From positions 1-14,929 of the forward strand of contig JAEMTR010000005.1 of assembly GCA_016462245.1 (NCBI GenBank): a stretch of 14,929 nt of DNA, read 5' to 3'. Below are positions 5,869-12,396 of this stretch, in pieces. Every line of letters starts with the position of its first letter. The stretch's first letter is position 1. The notes beneath the pieces are model-generated. The model worked only from the letters and a program-made list of their open reading frames with translations, was not told where the DNA came from and searched no databases. Source of the DNA: Solirubrobacteraceae bacterium. Its GTDB lineage: Bacteria > Actinomycetota > Thermoleophilia > Solirubrobacterales > Solirubrobacteraceae. The position numbers and the translations under genes were made by a program.

Positions 5869-5949
5869 ACATTGGCGCCGGAGGGCGATAACCGAGTTGG
5901 AACGGATTTGGAGCGCTCGTGACCGCTCGATAGCGCTATGCGAAGTCGA

Positions 5950-6366
5950 TCAGGCCGCCGAAGCGATTTCAATCTCTTCAGTTACTGCGAGGTGCTGGTG
6001 CGACGGACAGTAGCCATTGGAGTTGCTCGGAAGGCGCCGGCACGCACTGCCACGGCGCGTCGTAGCGCGGCACTGAAGGCGGTTGCCGAAGATGTCGACA
6101 CCATTGGTCGTCAGCTGGGCGATCGCTCCGTCGGCGGCAGCGACGTAGTCGCGCACAACGGCCCAAACACGTGGCTGGGACTGGATTGGAAAGTGAACGC
6201 GGATCTCGCGAAAGAGACTGCGGGCGGGAGCGGCGAAGTAATGACGGTCGGTCGCGAGCCTTTCAATTGCCTGCTCGCTTGCCTTCAGAACAGCCGCATG
6301 ACCCTCACGTCCGGTAACGATCTCTGCTGACAGTTCGCGGTAGATGCCTCTGCTGACTTGATACAT
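5950..6366 (-). CDS. Small protein with C-terminal Cys-Cys-Cys-His metal-binding motif (DUF5763-like)
   Basis: 138 residues from the ATG at 6366. Residues 1-90 look helical and have no family I recognise. Residues 99-123 hold C99, C109, C120 and H123 with the pattern C.atT..G..C........gYC..H, a short zinc-binding signature seen at the ends of many bacterial and phage-related proteins (DUF5763-like). Such modules are thought to be structural zinc sites, possibly nucleic-acid contacts; no function is known here. The reading in this strand is preferred over an overlapping plus-strand frame because only this one shows the Cys/His pattern. AGGAG lies 12 bases before the ATG, a long spacing. Codon use and base composition are less GC-rich than its neighbours, and AT-richer gaps flank it, which would fit an acquired gene. 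Confidence 0.65.
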   Translation of the reverse strand: MYQVSRGIYRELSAEIVTGREGHAAVLKASEQAIERLATDRHYFAAPARSLFREIRVHFPIQSQPRVWAVVRDYVAAADGAIAQLTTNGVDIFGNRLQCRATTRRGSACRRLPSNSNGYCPSHQHLAVTEEIEIASAA

Positions 6367-6526
6367 ATCGATTTCCAGCTCCTAGTTGCGTTTGGGTTGC
6401 GATCCTTCGCATTGACCCCCGCCTCTGCGTCGTTGATAAACGCAGGAGACGAGTATTCGACCTCCATGTGAAGGTTGAAACACTCGCTCTATGTAGTTCG
6501 TGTTAAGGCGACCGACGCGAGCTGGG
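6367..6526. other. Intergenic region downstream of nadB with a 6-bp hairpin
   Basis: 160 bases between the nadB stop and the start of the Cys/His protein gene, both on the minus strand. It contains the inverted repeat CTGCGT (6425-6430)/ACGCAG (6440-6445) with a nine-base loop. There is no T run on either side, so it is not a standard terminator. Nothing else is recognisable and no convincing promoter stands out. Confidence 0.45.
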
Positions 6527-7978
6527 CTACTGCCAGCGTTCAAAGGCCGGTTTATGGCCACTAATCACAGCGTGCATCGAGTCAAGCGACGGTTCCAGCT
6601 CAGCAAAATCGCTACGGCAGTGAGCTCCACGGCTCTCTTCGCGCGCGAGCGCGCAGCGCGCAACCAGCGCAGCCAGCGGGTACGGGTCGTCGAGCAGCAG
6701 CTCAAGGCCAGCTGCGTCGCGGACCAACCCGGCGTGGCGCCACATCGCTTCGCGCGTCGCCTGCGACGGCAGCTCGAGCGGGATGCTCGCCGGCGGCTTC
6801 CCGCCAGCGCCGCTGGCCGGTTCGTCGAGCGCCGTCCGCGCCGCTCGGGCGCCGAAGACGATGCATTCAGAGAGCGAGTTAGATGCAAGCCGGTTCGCCC
6901 CGTGCAGGCCGCTGCAAGCGCTCTCTCCAATTACGTAAAGGCCGTCCACATTGGTGGCGCCGTTGAGGTCGCAAACGACGCCGCCCATCATGTAGTGGGC
7001 GGCCGGGGCGACCGGAATCAGATCGCGCTCCGGATCGAGGCCCGACTGCCGCAGAGTCTCAACTACGTTTGGGAAGCGGCCGAGGTCGACGGAACTCATA
7101 TCGAGCCCGACAGAGCTAACCGAATGCTGCCCAAGCGCCGCCCAGATTGCGCGGGCGACCTGATCGCGCGGCGCAAGCTCGTCGACGAAGCGCTCGCCGT
7201 CCGGGCCAATAAGCGTTGCCCCTTCGCCACGGATTGCCTCGCTGATCAGGAAACCTTCACGGCCGGGGATATCGACCACGGCGGTCGGGTGAAACTGAAC
7301 GAATTCAAGGTCGGCGACGGCGGCCCCAGCGGCTTGCGCCAGCGTGATCCCGATCCCGATCGAGCCTGGTGGGTTGGTCGTCCGCTGCCAGAGCGCGGCG
7401 GCGCCGCCGGTGGCGATCACCGTTCCGCGCGCTCTAACGGCAAGGCCGTCCTCGCAAACGACGCCAACGACTCGACCACCCTCTGTCCATAGGTTGCTCG
7501 CGCGTCTGCCTTCGAGGATCGTCACGCGCGGTTCGCGCACCAGCGCGGCCGAGAGCTGGCGCGCCAGCCGCCTGCCGGTAGAACTGCCGCCGGCGTGGAC
7601 GATCCGGCGCCGCGAATGGCCACCCTCGAGGCCGAGCGCAAGCTGGCCGTCGCTGTCGGCGTCAAAGCGCACTCTGATCTGTTGCAGGTCGGCGATCATG
7701 CTGGGGGCCTCGTTGACGAGGATCTCAGCCGCCGAGCGCCTCACCAATCCGCGGCCGGCGAGCTCAGTATCGGCCAGGTGCAGCTCCGGCGAGTCGTCGT
7801 CGCCGAGCGCCGCCGCCAAGCCGCCCTGCGCCCAGTAGCTGGCAGTCTGTGCAAGCGGCGTGGCGCTGATCACGATCACGCTTGCCCCAAGCGACGCGGC
7901 GGTTAGCGCCGAGTAGAGTCCGGCGGCCCCGGCACCAATCACAACCAACTCTGTATCGATCTGCTCGCGCCCCGACAT
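6527..7978 (-). CDS. nadB: L-aspartate oxidase NadB
   Basis: 483 residues from the ATG at 7978. The FAD-binding GAGAAG motif follows the first strand (LVVIGAGAAGLYSAL), then SYWAQGGLAAAL. Further family blocks are GGHSRRRIVHAGG, ATGG...TTNP, LEFVQFHPT, LISEAIRGEGA, APAAHYMMGGV and GLHGANRLASNSLSE, with RGAHCRSDF near the C-terminus. NadB oxidises L-aspartate to iminoaspartate, the first step of de novo NAD synthesis, passing electrons to oxygen or fumarate. The key difference from succinate dehydrogenase flavoproteins is the short C-terminal helical domain, as here. nadA and nadC, its usual neighbours, are absent from this window. The frame is open up to an ATG at 8047, but that would add 23 residues overlapping the divergent gene, and the family starts near MSGREQIDTELVVIG. 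Confidence 0.95.
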   Translation of the reverse strand: MSGREQIDTELVVIGAGAAGLYSALTAASLGASVIVISATPLAQTASYWAQGGLAAALGDDDSPELHLADTELAGRGLVRRSAAEILVNEAPSMIADLQQIRVRFDADSDGQLALGLEGGHSRRRIVHAGGSSTGRRLARQLSAALVREPRVTILEGRRASNLWTEGGRVVGVVCEDGLAVRARGTVIATGGAAALWQRTTNPPGSIGIGITLAQAAGAAVADLEFVQFHPTAVVDIPGREGFLISEAIRGEGATLIGPDGERFVDELAPRDQVARAIWAALGQHSVSSVGLDMSSVDLGRFPNVVETLRQSGLDPERDLIPVAPAAHYMMGGVVCDLNGATNVDGLYVIGESACSGLHGANRLASNSLSECIVFGARAARTALDEPASGAGGKPPASIPLELPSQATREAMWRHAGLVRDAAGLELLLDDPYPLAALVARCALAREESRGAHCRSDFAELEPSLDSMHAVISGHKPAFERWQ

Positions 7979-7986
7979 CTCTGGAG

Positions 7987-7993
7987 TACCGTA
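7987..7993. promoter_or_regulatory. Candidate shared -10 element of a bidirectional promoter
   Basis: The 22-base gap between nadB and the deacetylase-family gene contains GTACCGTAC (7986-7994), symmetric around its central base. Read rightward it gives TACCGT, eight bases before GTG 8001. Read leftward it gives TACGGT, nine bases before ATG 7978. Both fit TANNNT, so one symmetric box may serve both genes with leaderless messages. Any -35 elements would lie inside the opposite coding sequence. Confidence 0.4.
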
Positions 7994-8000
7994 CCGGCCG

Positions 8001-9047
8001 GTGAAGGGTTTGATTTTCCGCAGCGAGGCTTCGCTCGCCCACGACACTGGCGATCATCGCGATCACCCCGAGGCGGTGAATGGCGATCACCCGGAATCGG
8101 CGCAGCGAATCGTGGCAATTGAGGCCGAGCTCGACCGGCTCGATTGGCTCGGTTACGAGCCACGTGCTTCAGCGACTGCAACCGATGCAATGCTGCTCCG
8201 CGCCCATCCGCAGAGCCATCTTGATCGCGTTCGCGCCGCCTGCGCTAAGTCGGAACCGCTCGATTCGGACACGGTCGTCGTTCCCGCATCGCTTGCCGCG
8301 GCGCTGCACGCGGCTGGTGGCGCCGCCGCGCTCGCCGAGGCGCTCTGTGACGGGACAGCCGGTTTTGGCGCGTCGCTCCATCGTCCGCCCGGACACCATG
8401 CTGAGGCGGAGCGTGCAATGGGCTTCTGCCTTTTTAACAATGTTGCTGTTGCAGCGCTCCACGCGATTGAAGTCTGCGGCCTCGAGCGCGTGCTAATTCT
8501 CGACTGGGACGTTCACCACGGCAACGGAACCGAGGCGATCTTTGCGAGCGATCCACGCGTCTGTTTCATCTCGCTCCACCAGCATCCGTTTTATCCAGGG
8601 ACCGGCTCGGCCAGCGATCAGGGAGAGCGTGAAGGGAGCGGGTATACGGTCAACTGCCCACTGCCAGCTGGTAGCGGTGATGGGCTCTTCGTCGGCCTCA
8701 CCGAGCAGCTCGTCGCGCCGCTGGTTGCGCTCTACCGCCCGCAGCTGATTCTGATTTCGGCCGGCTTTGACGCTCACCGCGACGATCCACTGGCACAGTG
8801 CAATGTCACAGACGGTGGTTTTGCGGCGATGGCGCGGGCTGTCTACGTGGCCGCCGGCAACGCTTCGACGCCACTTGGTCTGGTGCTCGAGGGTGGCTAC
8901 AACGTTGACGCGCTCGCCCGCTCGCTGGCGCTCTCACTGAGCGAACTTGCGGGGATGCCTACTGGAAAAGGCTCGAGCGAACCGATCGACCCGCGCGTAG
9001 TTGGGGTCGCAGCGCCGATTCTGGCGCGCCGCGCTTTTGCGACTTAA
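8001..9047 (+). CDS. Histone deacetylase/AcuC-family zinc amidohydrolase
   Basis: 348 residues from GTG 8001. It has the complete deacetylase core: HDTG (14-17), RPPGHHAE with His132-His133, GFCLFNN (141-147), LDWDVHHGNG with zinc ligands Asp170 and His172, LHQHPFYPGTG, SAGFDAHRDDPL with zinc ligand Asp257, and LEGGYN with the catalytic Tyr300. Bacterial members (AcuC, HdaH, acetylpolyamine amidohydrolases) remove acetyl groups from lysines of proteins such as acetyl-CoA synthetase, or from acetylpolyamines. The substrate cannot be told from sequence. No acs or acuA gene is nearby. Oddity: the normally short HDTG-HPE segment is lengthened by a small duplicated stretch giving two DHPE copies (residues 21-24 and 29-32). 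It is divergent from nadB and its stop overlaps the convergent gene by four bases (TTAA). Confidence 0.9.
   Translation: MKGLIFRSEASLAHDTGDHRDHPEAVNGDHPESAQRIVAIEAELDRLDWLGYEPRASATATDAMLLRAHPQSHLDRVRAACAKSEPLDSDTVVVPASLAAALHAAGGAAALAEALCDGTAGFGASLHRPPGHHAEAERAMGFCLFNNVAVAALHAIEVCGLERVLILDWDVHHGNGTEAIFASDPRVCFISLHQHPFYPGTGSASDQGEREGSGYTVNCPLPAGSGDGLFVGLTEQLVAPLVALYRPQLILISAGFDAHRDDPLAQCNVTDGGFAAMARAVYVAAGNASTPLGLVLEGGYNVDALARSLALSLSELAGMPTGKGSSEPIDPRVVGVAAPILARRAFAT
8050..8092 (+). repeat. Short in-frame direct repeats within the deacetylase gene
   Basis: GCGATCA occurs at 8050, 8059 and 8083. The last two are part of a longer match (GCGATCACCC at 8059-8068 and 8083-8092) 24 bases apart, that is, exactly eight codons, so the frame is kept. 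The result is the doubled DHPE motif. Confidence 0.7.
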
Positions 9048-9442
9048 GGCGTTGTCGTAGGCGGCGTCGTCGTTGTCGGCACCGTTGTCGGAACCACGGT
9101 CGGCGGCGCGGGGGTCGTCGGCGCCGGGGTTGTTGGCGCTGGCGTCACTCCTGGGGCGAGCGCCTCGCCTGGCTGAACCGTGATCGTCTGCGTCTGCGTG
9201 CGCGTCGGCGGCGGGTCGTCGTCGGTCACGGCGACGAAAGCGCCAACGAGAACACCAAGCGTCACGGCGAGAACGGCGATCAGGGCGTAGATCGGTCGCC
9301 GCCAACGCGGCGAAGGGGCAATCACGGTGCGTGCGGGGTCGCCGCAGTTCAGGCACCAGTCCTGCTGCGCGTGGAGCCATTCGCCACAGTGCGGGCAAGG
9401 GAGCGATCCGTAAGCCCACTGGGGGTTGGCTACTGCGGCCAC
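9044..9442 (-). CDS. Zinc-ribbon membrane protein with Thr/Pro-rich tail
   Basis: 132 residues from a GTG at 9442. It has an N-terminal zinc ribbon with C16-PH-C19 and C30-LN-C33, a basic stretch PRWRRP, one membrane helix (about 51-72), and an outside tail made almost wholly of Pro, Thr, Val and Ala including repeated TTPAP units. Topology by the positive-inside rule puts the zinc ribbon in the cytoplasm and the tail outside, where a Thr/Pro stretch could span the wall or be glycosylated. Function unknown. The gene starts six bases after the stop of the gene before it, and two genes upstream lies a glycosyltransferase, making a three-gene operon. Its stop shares TTAA with the convergent deacetylase-family gene. 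Confidence 0.75.
   Translation of the reverse strand: MAAVANPQWAYGSLPCPHCGEWLHAQQDWCLNCGDPARTVIAPSPRWRRPIYALIAVLAVTLGVLVGAFVAVTDDDPPPTRTQTQTITVQPGEALAPGVTPAPTTPAPTTPAPPTVVPTTVPTTTTPPTTTP
9105..9149 (-). repeat. Three tandem 15-bp units encoding Thr-Pro-Ala-Pro repeats
   Basis: Units at 9105-9119, 9120-9134 and 9135-9149 begin GGCGC and diverge mainly in the last bases. They encode the TTPAP-type repeats of the tail. Unit length is a multiple of three, so copy-number change would lengthen or shorten the tail without frameshift. Confidence 0.65.
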
Positions 9443-9448
9443 TTTAGA

Positions 9449-10213
9449 TCAGGCCGCGGGGCCGCTGCCTGGCTGCTGGTTGTAAGCGTCATTGGCTGGG
9501 GGCGGGGGCTGCTGGCCAACGTCGTAGACGCTGTTGGCCCCAACCGATCCGAGCCCCGCGACCGAGCGCGGGCCGCCGAATGCCAGCCCGCAGTGAGGGC
9601 AGAAGTGGGCATCACTGCCGTGCAGCGTGCCGCAGCGAGCGCAAGCGCTGACGCCGGGAATGAACAGTTCGGCGTATGGCGTTTGAAGTTGCAGTACCTC
9701 TTCGAGTGCGCGAATCTCGCGATCCAGCGACTCGATTGCGAGCACCTTCCCTTCGACTAGCGCCTCGTCTCCCCGTTCAAAGCGATGCTGATCAAAAACC
9801 AGCCCGCCAAGGTCGCGGTAGCCGAGCTCACGAACCTGCTTGAGGTAACGCAGGCGACGGCGCAAACGGCCTCGCTCGCGGAAGCCCGGGCGCTGTGGAG
9901 CCGCTGCGACCGGCTCCGCCATCGGCGCCTCTGCCGCAGCAGTGGCTGCTGCATCGTGAGCGGCGGGCGCGAGCGGCTGTTCTGGCTGCGGCTGTGAGTC
10001 AATCGGTGGCGGTGGAGCCGGGAAGCGCTCCTCGCCAGCAACTACTTCGGCTGGGATGATGATCGTCTGCGGCTCGGTCTGTGGCGGCGCTGGCGGAAGG
10101 ATTACGGTCGCGTCGGGGATCTCGCCAGCAGCCGCTCCGGCATTCTGCGCAGGCGCTGGAGGCGGGCTCTCTTGGCTCGCTTTTCGGCGGAAAATTCGGT
10201 CGCTCAATCCCAT
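9449..10213 (-). CDS. Proline-rich zinc-ribbon protein with helical segment
   Basis: 254 residues from the ATG at 10213. Residues 1-12 are MGLSDRIFRRKA; residues 17-110 are low-complexity Pro/Ala/Glu-rich linker. Residues 111-180 are charged and helical (RERGRLRRRLRYLKQVRELG, then a stretch ending REIRALEEVLQLQ, likely coiled). Residues 191-208 form a zinc ribbon with C191-AR-C194 and C205-PH-C208, followed by a Gly/Pro/Gln-rich tail. No membrane segment is seen. Function unknown; a scaffold or regulatory role is only a guess. It overlaps the glycosyltransferase stop by ten bases (ATGGGATTGA), so translation is probably coupled, and the next gene, another zinc-ribbon protein, follows closely. 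The frame is open upstream to 10396, but that part overlaps the glycosyltransferase and is rejected. Confidence 0.75.
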   Translation of the reverse strand: MGLSDRIFRRKASQESPPPAPAQNAGAAAGEIPDATVILPPAPPQTEPQTIIIPAEVVAGEERFPAPPPPIDSQPQPEQPLAPAAHDAAATAAAEAPMAEPVAAAPQRPGFRERGRLRRRLRYLKQVRELGYRDLGGLVFDQHRFERGDEALVEGKVLAIESLDREIRALEEVLQLQTPYAELFIPGVSACARCGTLHGSDAHFCPHCGLAFGGPRSVAGLGSVGANSVYDVGQQPPPPANDAYNQQPGSGPAA

Positions 10214-11190
10214 GGTGTGGTCTCTAGATTCCCCTCTTTGCGCGCAGCGGCGGAGTCTAGCGGGCTGTCTAGCTTCGCTCGCCACGCAGCGAGTAGTCGC
10301 CGCGCCATCCGCTCGGCGCTGAACTGCTCGGCCCGCGCGCGCGAAGCAATTCGCCGGTCGGCCTGACCAAGGCTCGCTTCGAGCAGTTCGCACCACGAAT
10401 CCTCGTCGTAGGCAAGGCAGTCTGCTCGATCAATCCCGCGCGTTGCCGCCTCGTGGACTCCGGTTGGCGCGCAGACGAGCGGTACCTCGCAGGCCAGCGC
10501 TTCAAGCACCGCTAGGCCGAAACCTTCACGCTCCGACGGCACGACGACGGCATTGGCAGCGTTAATCCAGAGCGGAACTTGCTGCGGCTCGATAGAGCCG
10601 AGCGTCAGCAGCTCGGCGTTGCAGCGGTTGGCGATCGCCTTTGCGCGGTCGAAGCGCTTTTCTACTCGCGCTGGATCGGCAGGGAAGAGCAGGTAGCGCC
10701 CGTCGGTCTGAAGCCCCAGCTCGGCGCGAACCTGCTGGCGGTCAAGTGGGCGGAAGCGGTCGGTCGCGACGCCACAGGGAAGAATCTCGACGGGCCGCTT
10801 CGGATAGCCGGGCACGTCGCTGGCCAGGTCGGGGCTGGCGGCGGCGACGAGATTGATCCATGGCAGCGCCGCATGGGTAATCAATCGCGAACGGCGATGG
10901 CGCAGATCGGTGCCGTGCAGCGTAAGCGCATGAACGTCGGCTGGGACGACGAGCGAGGGCCAGGCGGTTAAGCCGAAGTGGGCGTGGACGATGTCAAAGC
11001 GTTGCTTCGCGTATCTGCCGCGCAGCGCGCGTGCTGCTGCTGCGTAGCCGCCCGGCGCGAAGGCGAAGCACTCCAGTTCGAGCTCTCGATCTTGGAGCGC
11101 GCGCAACGCTTCTAGCTGGTCACGGACGAAGCTGCCGAGCTCCGGCCGCTCGGCCGAGGGCCACATGTTGGTGACGATCAGAACACGCAT
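10204..11190 (-). CDS. Glycosyltransferase family 4 (GT-B fold)
   Basis: 328 residues from the ATG at 11190 (MRVLIVTNMWPSAERPELG). The N-terminal half is the acceptor domain with DIVHAHFG (66-73) and LHGTDL (91-96). The C-terminal half has LPCGVATDRFRP (137-148) and the nucleotide-sugar EX7E motif, Glu222 and Glu230, in EREGFGLAVLEAL, then the family's usual PLVCAPTG. Enzymes of this group transfer a sugar from a nucleotide donor with retention, often in surface polysaccharide, glycolipid or small-thiol synthesis. Donor and acceptor cannot be named from sequence. It leads the operon with the two zinc-ribbon proteins. The frame also opens at GTG 11208, six codons earlier; the ATG fits the family better. 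GACAAT lies nine bases before this ATG and could be a -10. Confidence 0.88.
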   Translation of the reverse strand: MRVLIVTNMWPSAERPELGSFVRDQLEALRALQDRELELECFAFAPGGYAAAARALRGRYAKQRFDIVHAHFGLTAWPSLVVPADVHALTLHGTDLRHRRSRLITHAALPWINLVAAASPDLASDVPGYPKRPVEILPCGVATDRFRPLDRQQVRAELGLQTDGRYLLFPADPARVEKRFDRAKAIANRCNAELLTLGSIEPQQVPLWINAANAVVVPSEREGFGLAVLEALACEVPLVCAPTGVHEAATRGIDRADCLAYDEDSWCELLEASLGQADRRIASRARAEQFSAERMARRLLAAWRAKLDSPLDSAAARKEGNLETTPWD

Positions 11191-11283
11191 CTGATGCTGA
11201 TTGTCCACGTAGTGGCGGTGGATCCGCGCAACGCCACCCTGCAGGCTGTGATCAGTGCCGCCCCCAAACCGTTAGGAGCACCG
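11191..11283. other. Divergent gap between glycosyltransferase and prepilin genes
   Basis: 93 bases. The only clear signal is AGGAG at 11274-11278, the ribosome site of the prepilin gene, five bases before its ATG. No convincing promoter for the prepilin was recognised. Confidence 0.45.
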
Positions 11284-11517
11284 ATGACTTATCGCCTGCA
11301 GGGCCGTATCCACGCCGGTTTTCACCACGCGCTGGTGCGTTTGAGTTGCCGATCCGGGCAGGGGACGGTGGAGTACGTTGCGCTGATCCTGCTGGTAGCT
11401 GGCGTGCTGGCCGGCGTAATCGTCGCCGGCAAGTCGCTCAAGGGCGGCGGCATCGCTCAGACCGTCGTATCGAAGTTGAAGGAGTCGATCGACAGCGTCG
11501 GCAGCGCGAAGCCTTAA
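11284..11517 (+). CDS. Flp-type class III prepilin-like small protein
   Basis: 77 residues from the ATG at 11284, supported by AGGAG five bases ahead. A basic leader of 25 residues ends in Gly25, then Q-G-T-V-E-Y-V-A-L-I-L: glutamate at position +5 and tyrosine at +6 with a hydrophobic helix (32-49), as in Flp/TadE-type prepilins cut by TadV/PilD-like peptidases after glycine. The C-terminal part (50-77) is short and mildly charged. Flp subunits build thin tad pili for attachment; solitary copies may be minor or surface pseudopilins. No tad ATPase, peptidase or other assembly gene is in the window. The frame is open upstream to 11194, but the ribosome site and pilin leader length favour 11284. 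Confidence 0.72.
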   Translation: MTYRLQGRIHAGFHHALVRLSCRSGQGTVEYVALILLVAGVLAGVIVAGKSLKGGGIAQTVVSKLKESIDSVGSAKP

Positions 11518-11535
11518 TCGGTTAGCGCACAGCCC

Positions 11536-11541
11536 TATGCT
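11536..11541 (+). promoter_or_regulatory. Candidate -10 of a leaderless murI promoter
   Basis: TATGCT ends six bases before the ATG at 11548, the same spacing as TAGAAT before tatA. There is no ribosome-binding sequence before murI. The -35 is not clear. Confidence 0.45.
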
Positions 11542-11547
11542 CAGGCA

Positions 11548-12396
11548 ATGGCCACGATTAGCGACCCGCGCGAGCGGCCGATTGCCGTCTTCGATTCCGG
11601 AGTCGGCGGCCTCACGGTGCTGCACGAGCTGCTCGTCCACCTGCCGGCCGAGGACTACATCTACCTCGGCGACACGGCCCGCTTTCCCTATGGGGAGCGG
11701 ACGCCGGATGAGCTCGCGAGCTTCAGCCTTGAGATCGCCGAGGAGCTGCTGGCGCGTAACGCGAAGCTGCTCGTTGTCGCCTGCAACTCGGCTACCTCGG
11801 CGGCACTCCCCGTGCTGGCGCAGCGGATGCGCCAGACGACGCTCGGGGTTGAGGTGCTCGGCGTCGTCCGCCCCGAGGCAATCCAAGCCGTCGCGACAAC
11901 AAATAATGGGCGGATTGGGCTGCTCGCTACGAACGCAACCGTCGCCAGCGGCGCCTATGACGAAGCTATCCACGCCGCCGATCCCCACGTAACTTTGGTT
12001 TCGGTCGCGGCGCAGGAGCTGGCGCCACTAATTCAATCCGGCTCAACCTTTGATCAGAGAGTCGTCGAACTCGTTCGCGGCTACATCGAGCCGCTGCGTC
12101 AAGCGCGCGTCGACACCGTGATCCTCGGTTGTACGCACTACCCGCTGCTGAGCCCGATCCTGCAGCGGATGCTAGGACGCGATGTCCGCATCGTCACGTC
12201 GGGTGTCGCCCTGGCGCGTCAGGTTGAGCACGTGCTTGGTGCGCGCGATCTCGCTAACCCAGACCAATCCGAAGGCAGCTACCGCTTCCTCTGCACCGGT
12301 GACCCAGAAGCATTTGCGGCGATCGGTACGCGCTTCCTGCAGCTCCCGCTCGGCCCGGTCGAGCAGGTAACCCTTCACGAAGGAGTGATCGCATGA
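11548..12396 (+). CDS. murI: Glutamate racemase MurI
   Basis: 282 residues. Asp16 in AVFDSGVGGLT, Cys79 in VACNSATS and Cys195 in LGCTHYPLL are the catalytic acid and the two cysteines that act as the pair of acid/base groups. GDTARFPYG (41-49) is another invariant block. MurI converts L-glutamate to D-glutamate for peptidoglycan in the cytoplasm. Length is normal. It opens the operon murI-rph-rdgB-transporter and its last four bases (ATGA at 12393-12396) are the start of rph, so translation is coupled. The first ten residues (MATISDPRER) are an ordinary short N-terminal addition. Start chosen for its fit to family length and the candidate promoter. Confidence 0.95.
   Translation: MATISDPRERPIAVFDSGVGGLTVLHELLVHLPAEDYIYLGDTARFPYGERTPDELASFSLEIAEELLARNAKLLVVACNSATSAALPVLAQRMRQTTLGVEVLGVVRPEAIQAVATTNNGRIGLLATNATVASGAYDEAIHAADPHVTLVSVAAQELAPLIQSGSTFDQRVVELVRGYIEPLRQARVDTVILGCTHYPLLSPILQRMLGRDVRIVTSGVALARQVEHVLGARDLANPDQSEGSYRFLCTGDPEAFAAIGTRFLQLPLGPVEQVTLHEGVIA

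Larger units (their letters stand above)
5633..5949. other. AT-richer intergenic region between two minus-strand genes
   Basis: 317 bases without a credible gene, clearly richer in A+T than the rest, especially 5690-5800. From right to left (the direction of transcription) it contains a three-arm hairpin region (5841-5868), an intrinsic terminator (5786-5811), paired 7-base inverted arms (AATTAGC 5714-5720 and GCTAATT 5742-5748) and a candidate promoter (5706-5733) followed by a leader of about 65 bases. Open frames crossing it on the plus strand lack any recognisable protein signature. Confidence 0.7.

Noticed and set aside
5938..6330. A plus-strand frame opposite the Cys/His-tailed protein
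   Set aside because: Only the minus-strand product shows an ordered C, C, C, H motif, and it is in line with its neighbours' orientation.
6425..6445. Hairpin considered as the nadB terminator
   Set aside because: The stem is six pairs but no T run follows on either strand.
6500..7492. A 330-codon open frame on the plus strand across nadB
   Set aside because: The minus strand gives a full L-aspartate oxidase with all motifs; the plus frame is Arg/Ala-rich without any family pattern.
7979..8047. A 23-residue N-terminal extension of NadB
   Set aside because: It would overlap the divergent deacetylase-family gene and has no family support; the FAD motif is normally close to the N-terminus.
9050..9180. 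Repeated GTCGTC/GGCG pattern examined as a CRISPR or regulatory repeat
   Set aside because: It encodes the Thr/Pro tail, has no spacers and keeps a three-base period.
10214..10396. A 61-residue extension of the proline-rich zinc-ribbon protein
   Set aside because: It lies wholly within the glycosyltransferase gene in another frame and is low complexity; the ATG at 10213 gives a typical stop/start overlap.
2968..10636. Four copies of GCGATCGC (near 2970, 4442, 6118, 10630) as a possible genome-wide motif
   Set aside because: They lie mostly in coding sequence of a GC-rich genome; a window this small cannot show real excess.
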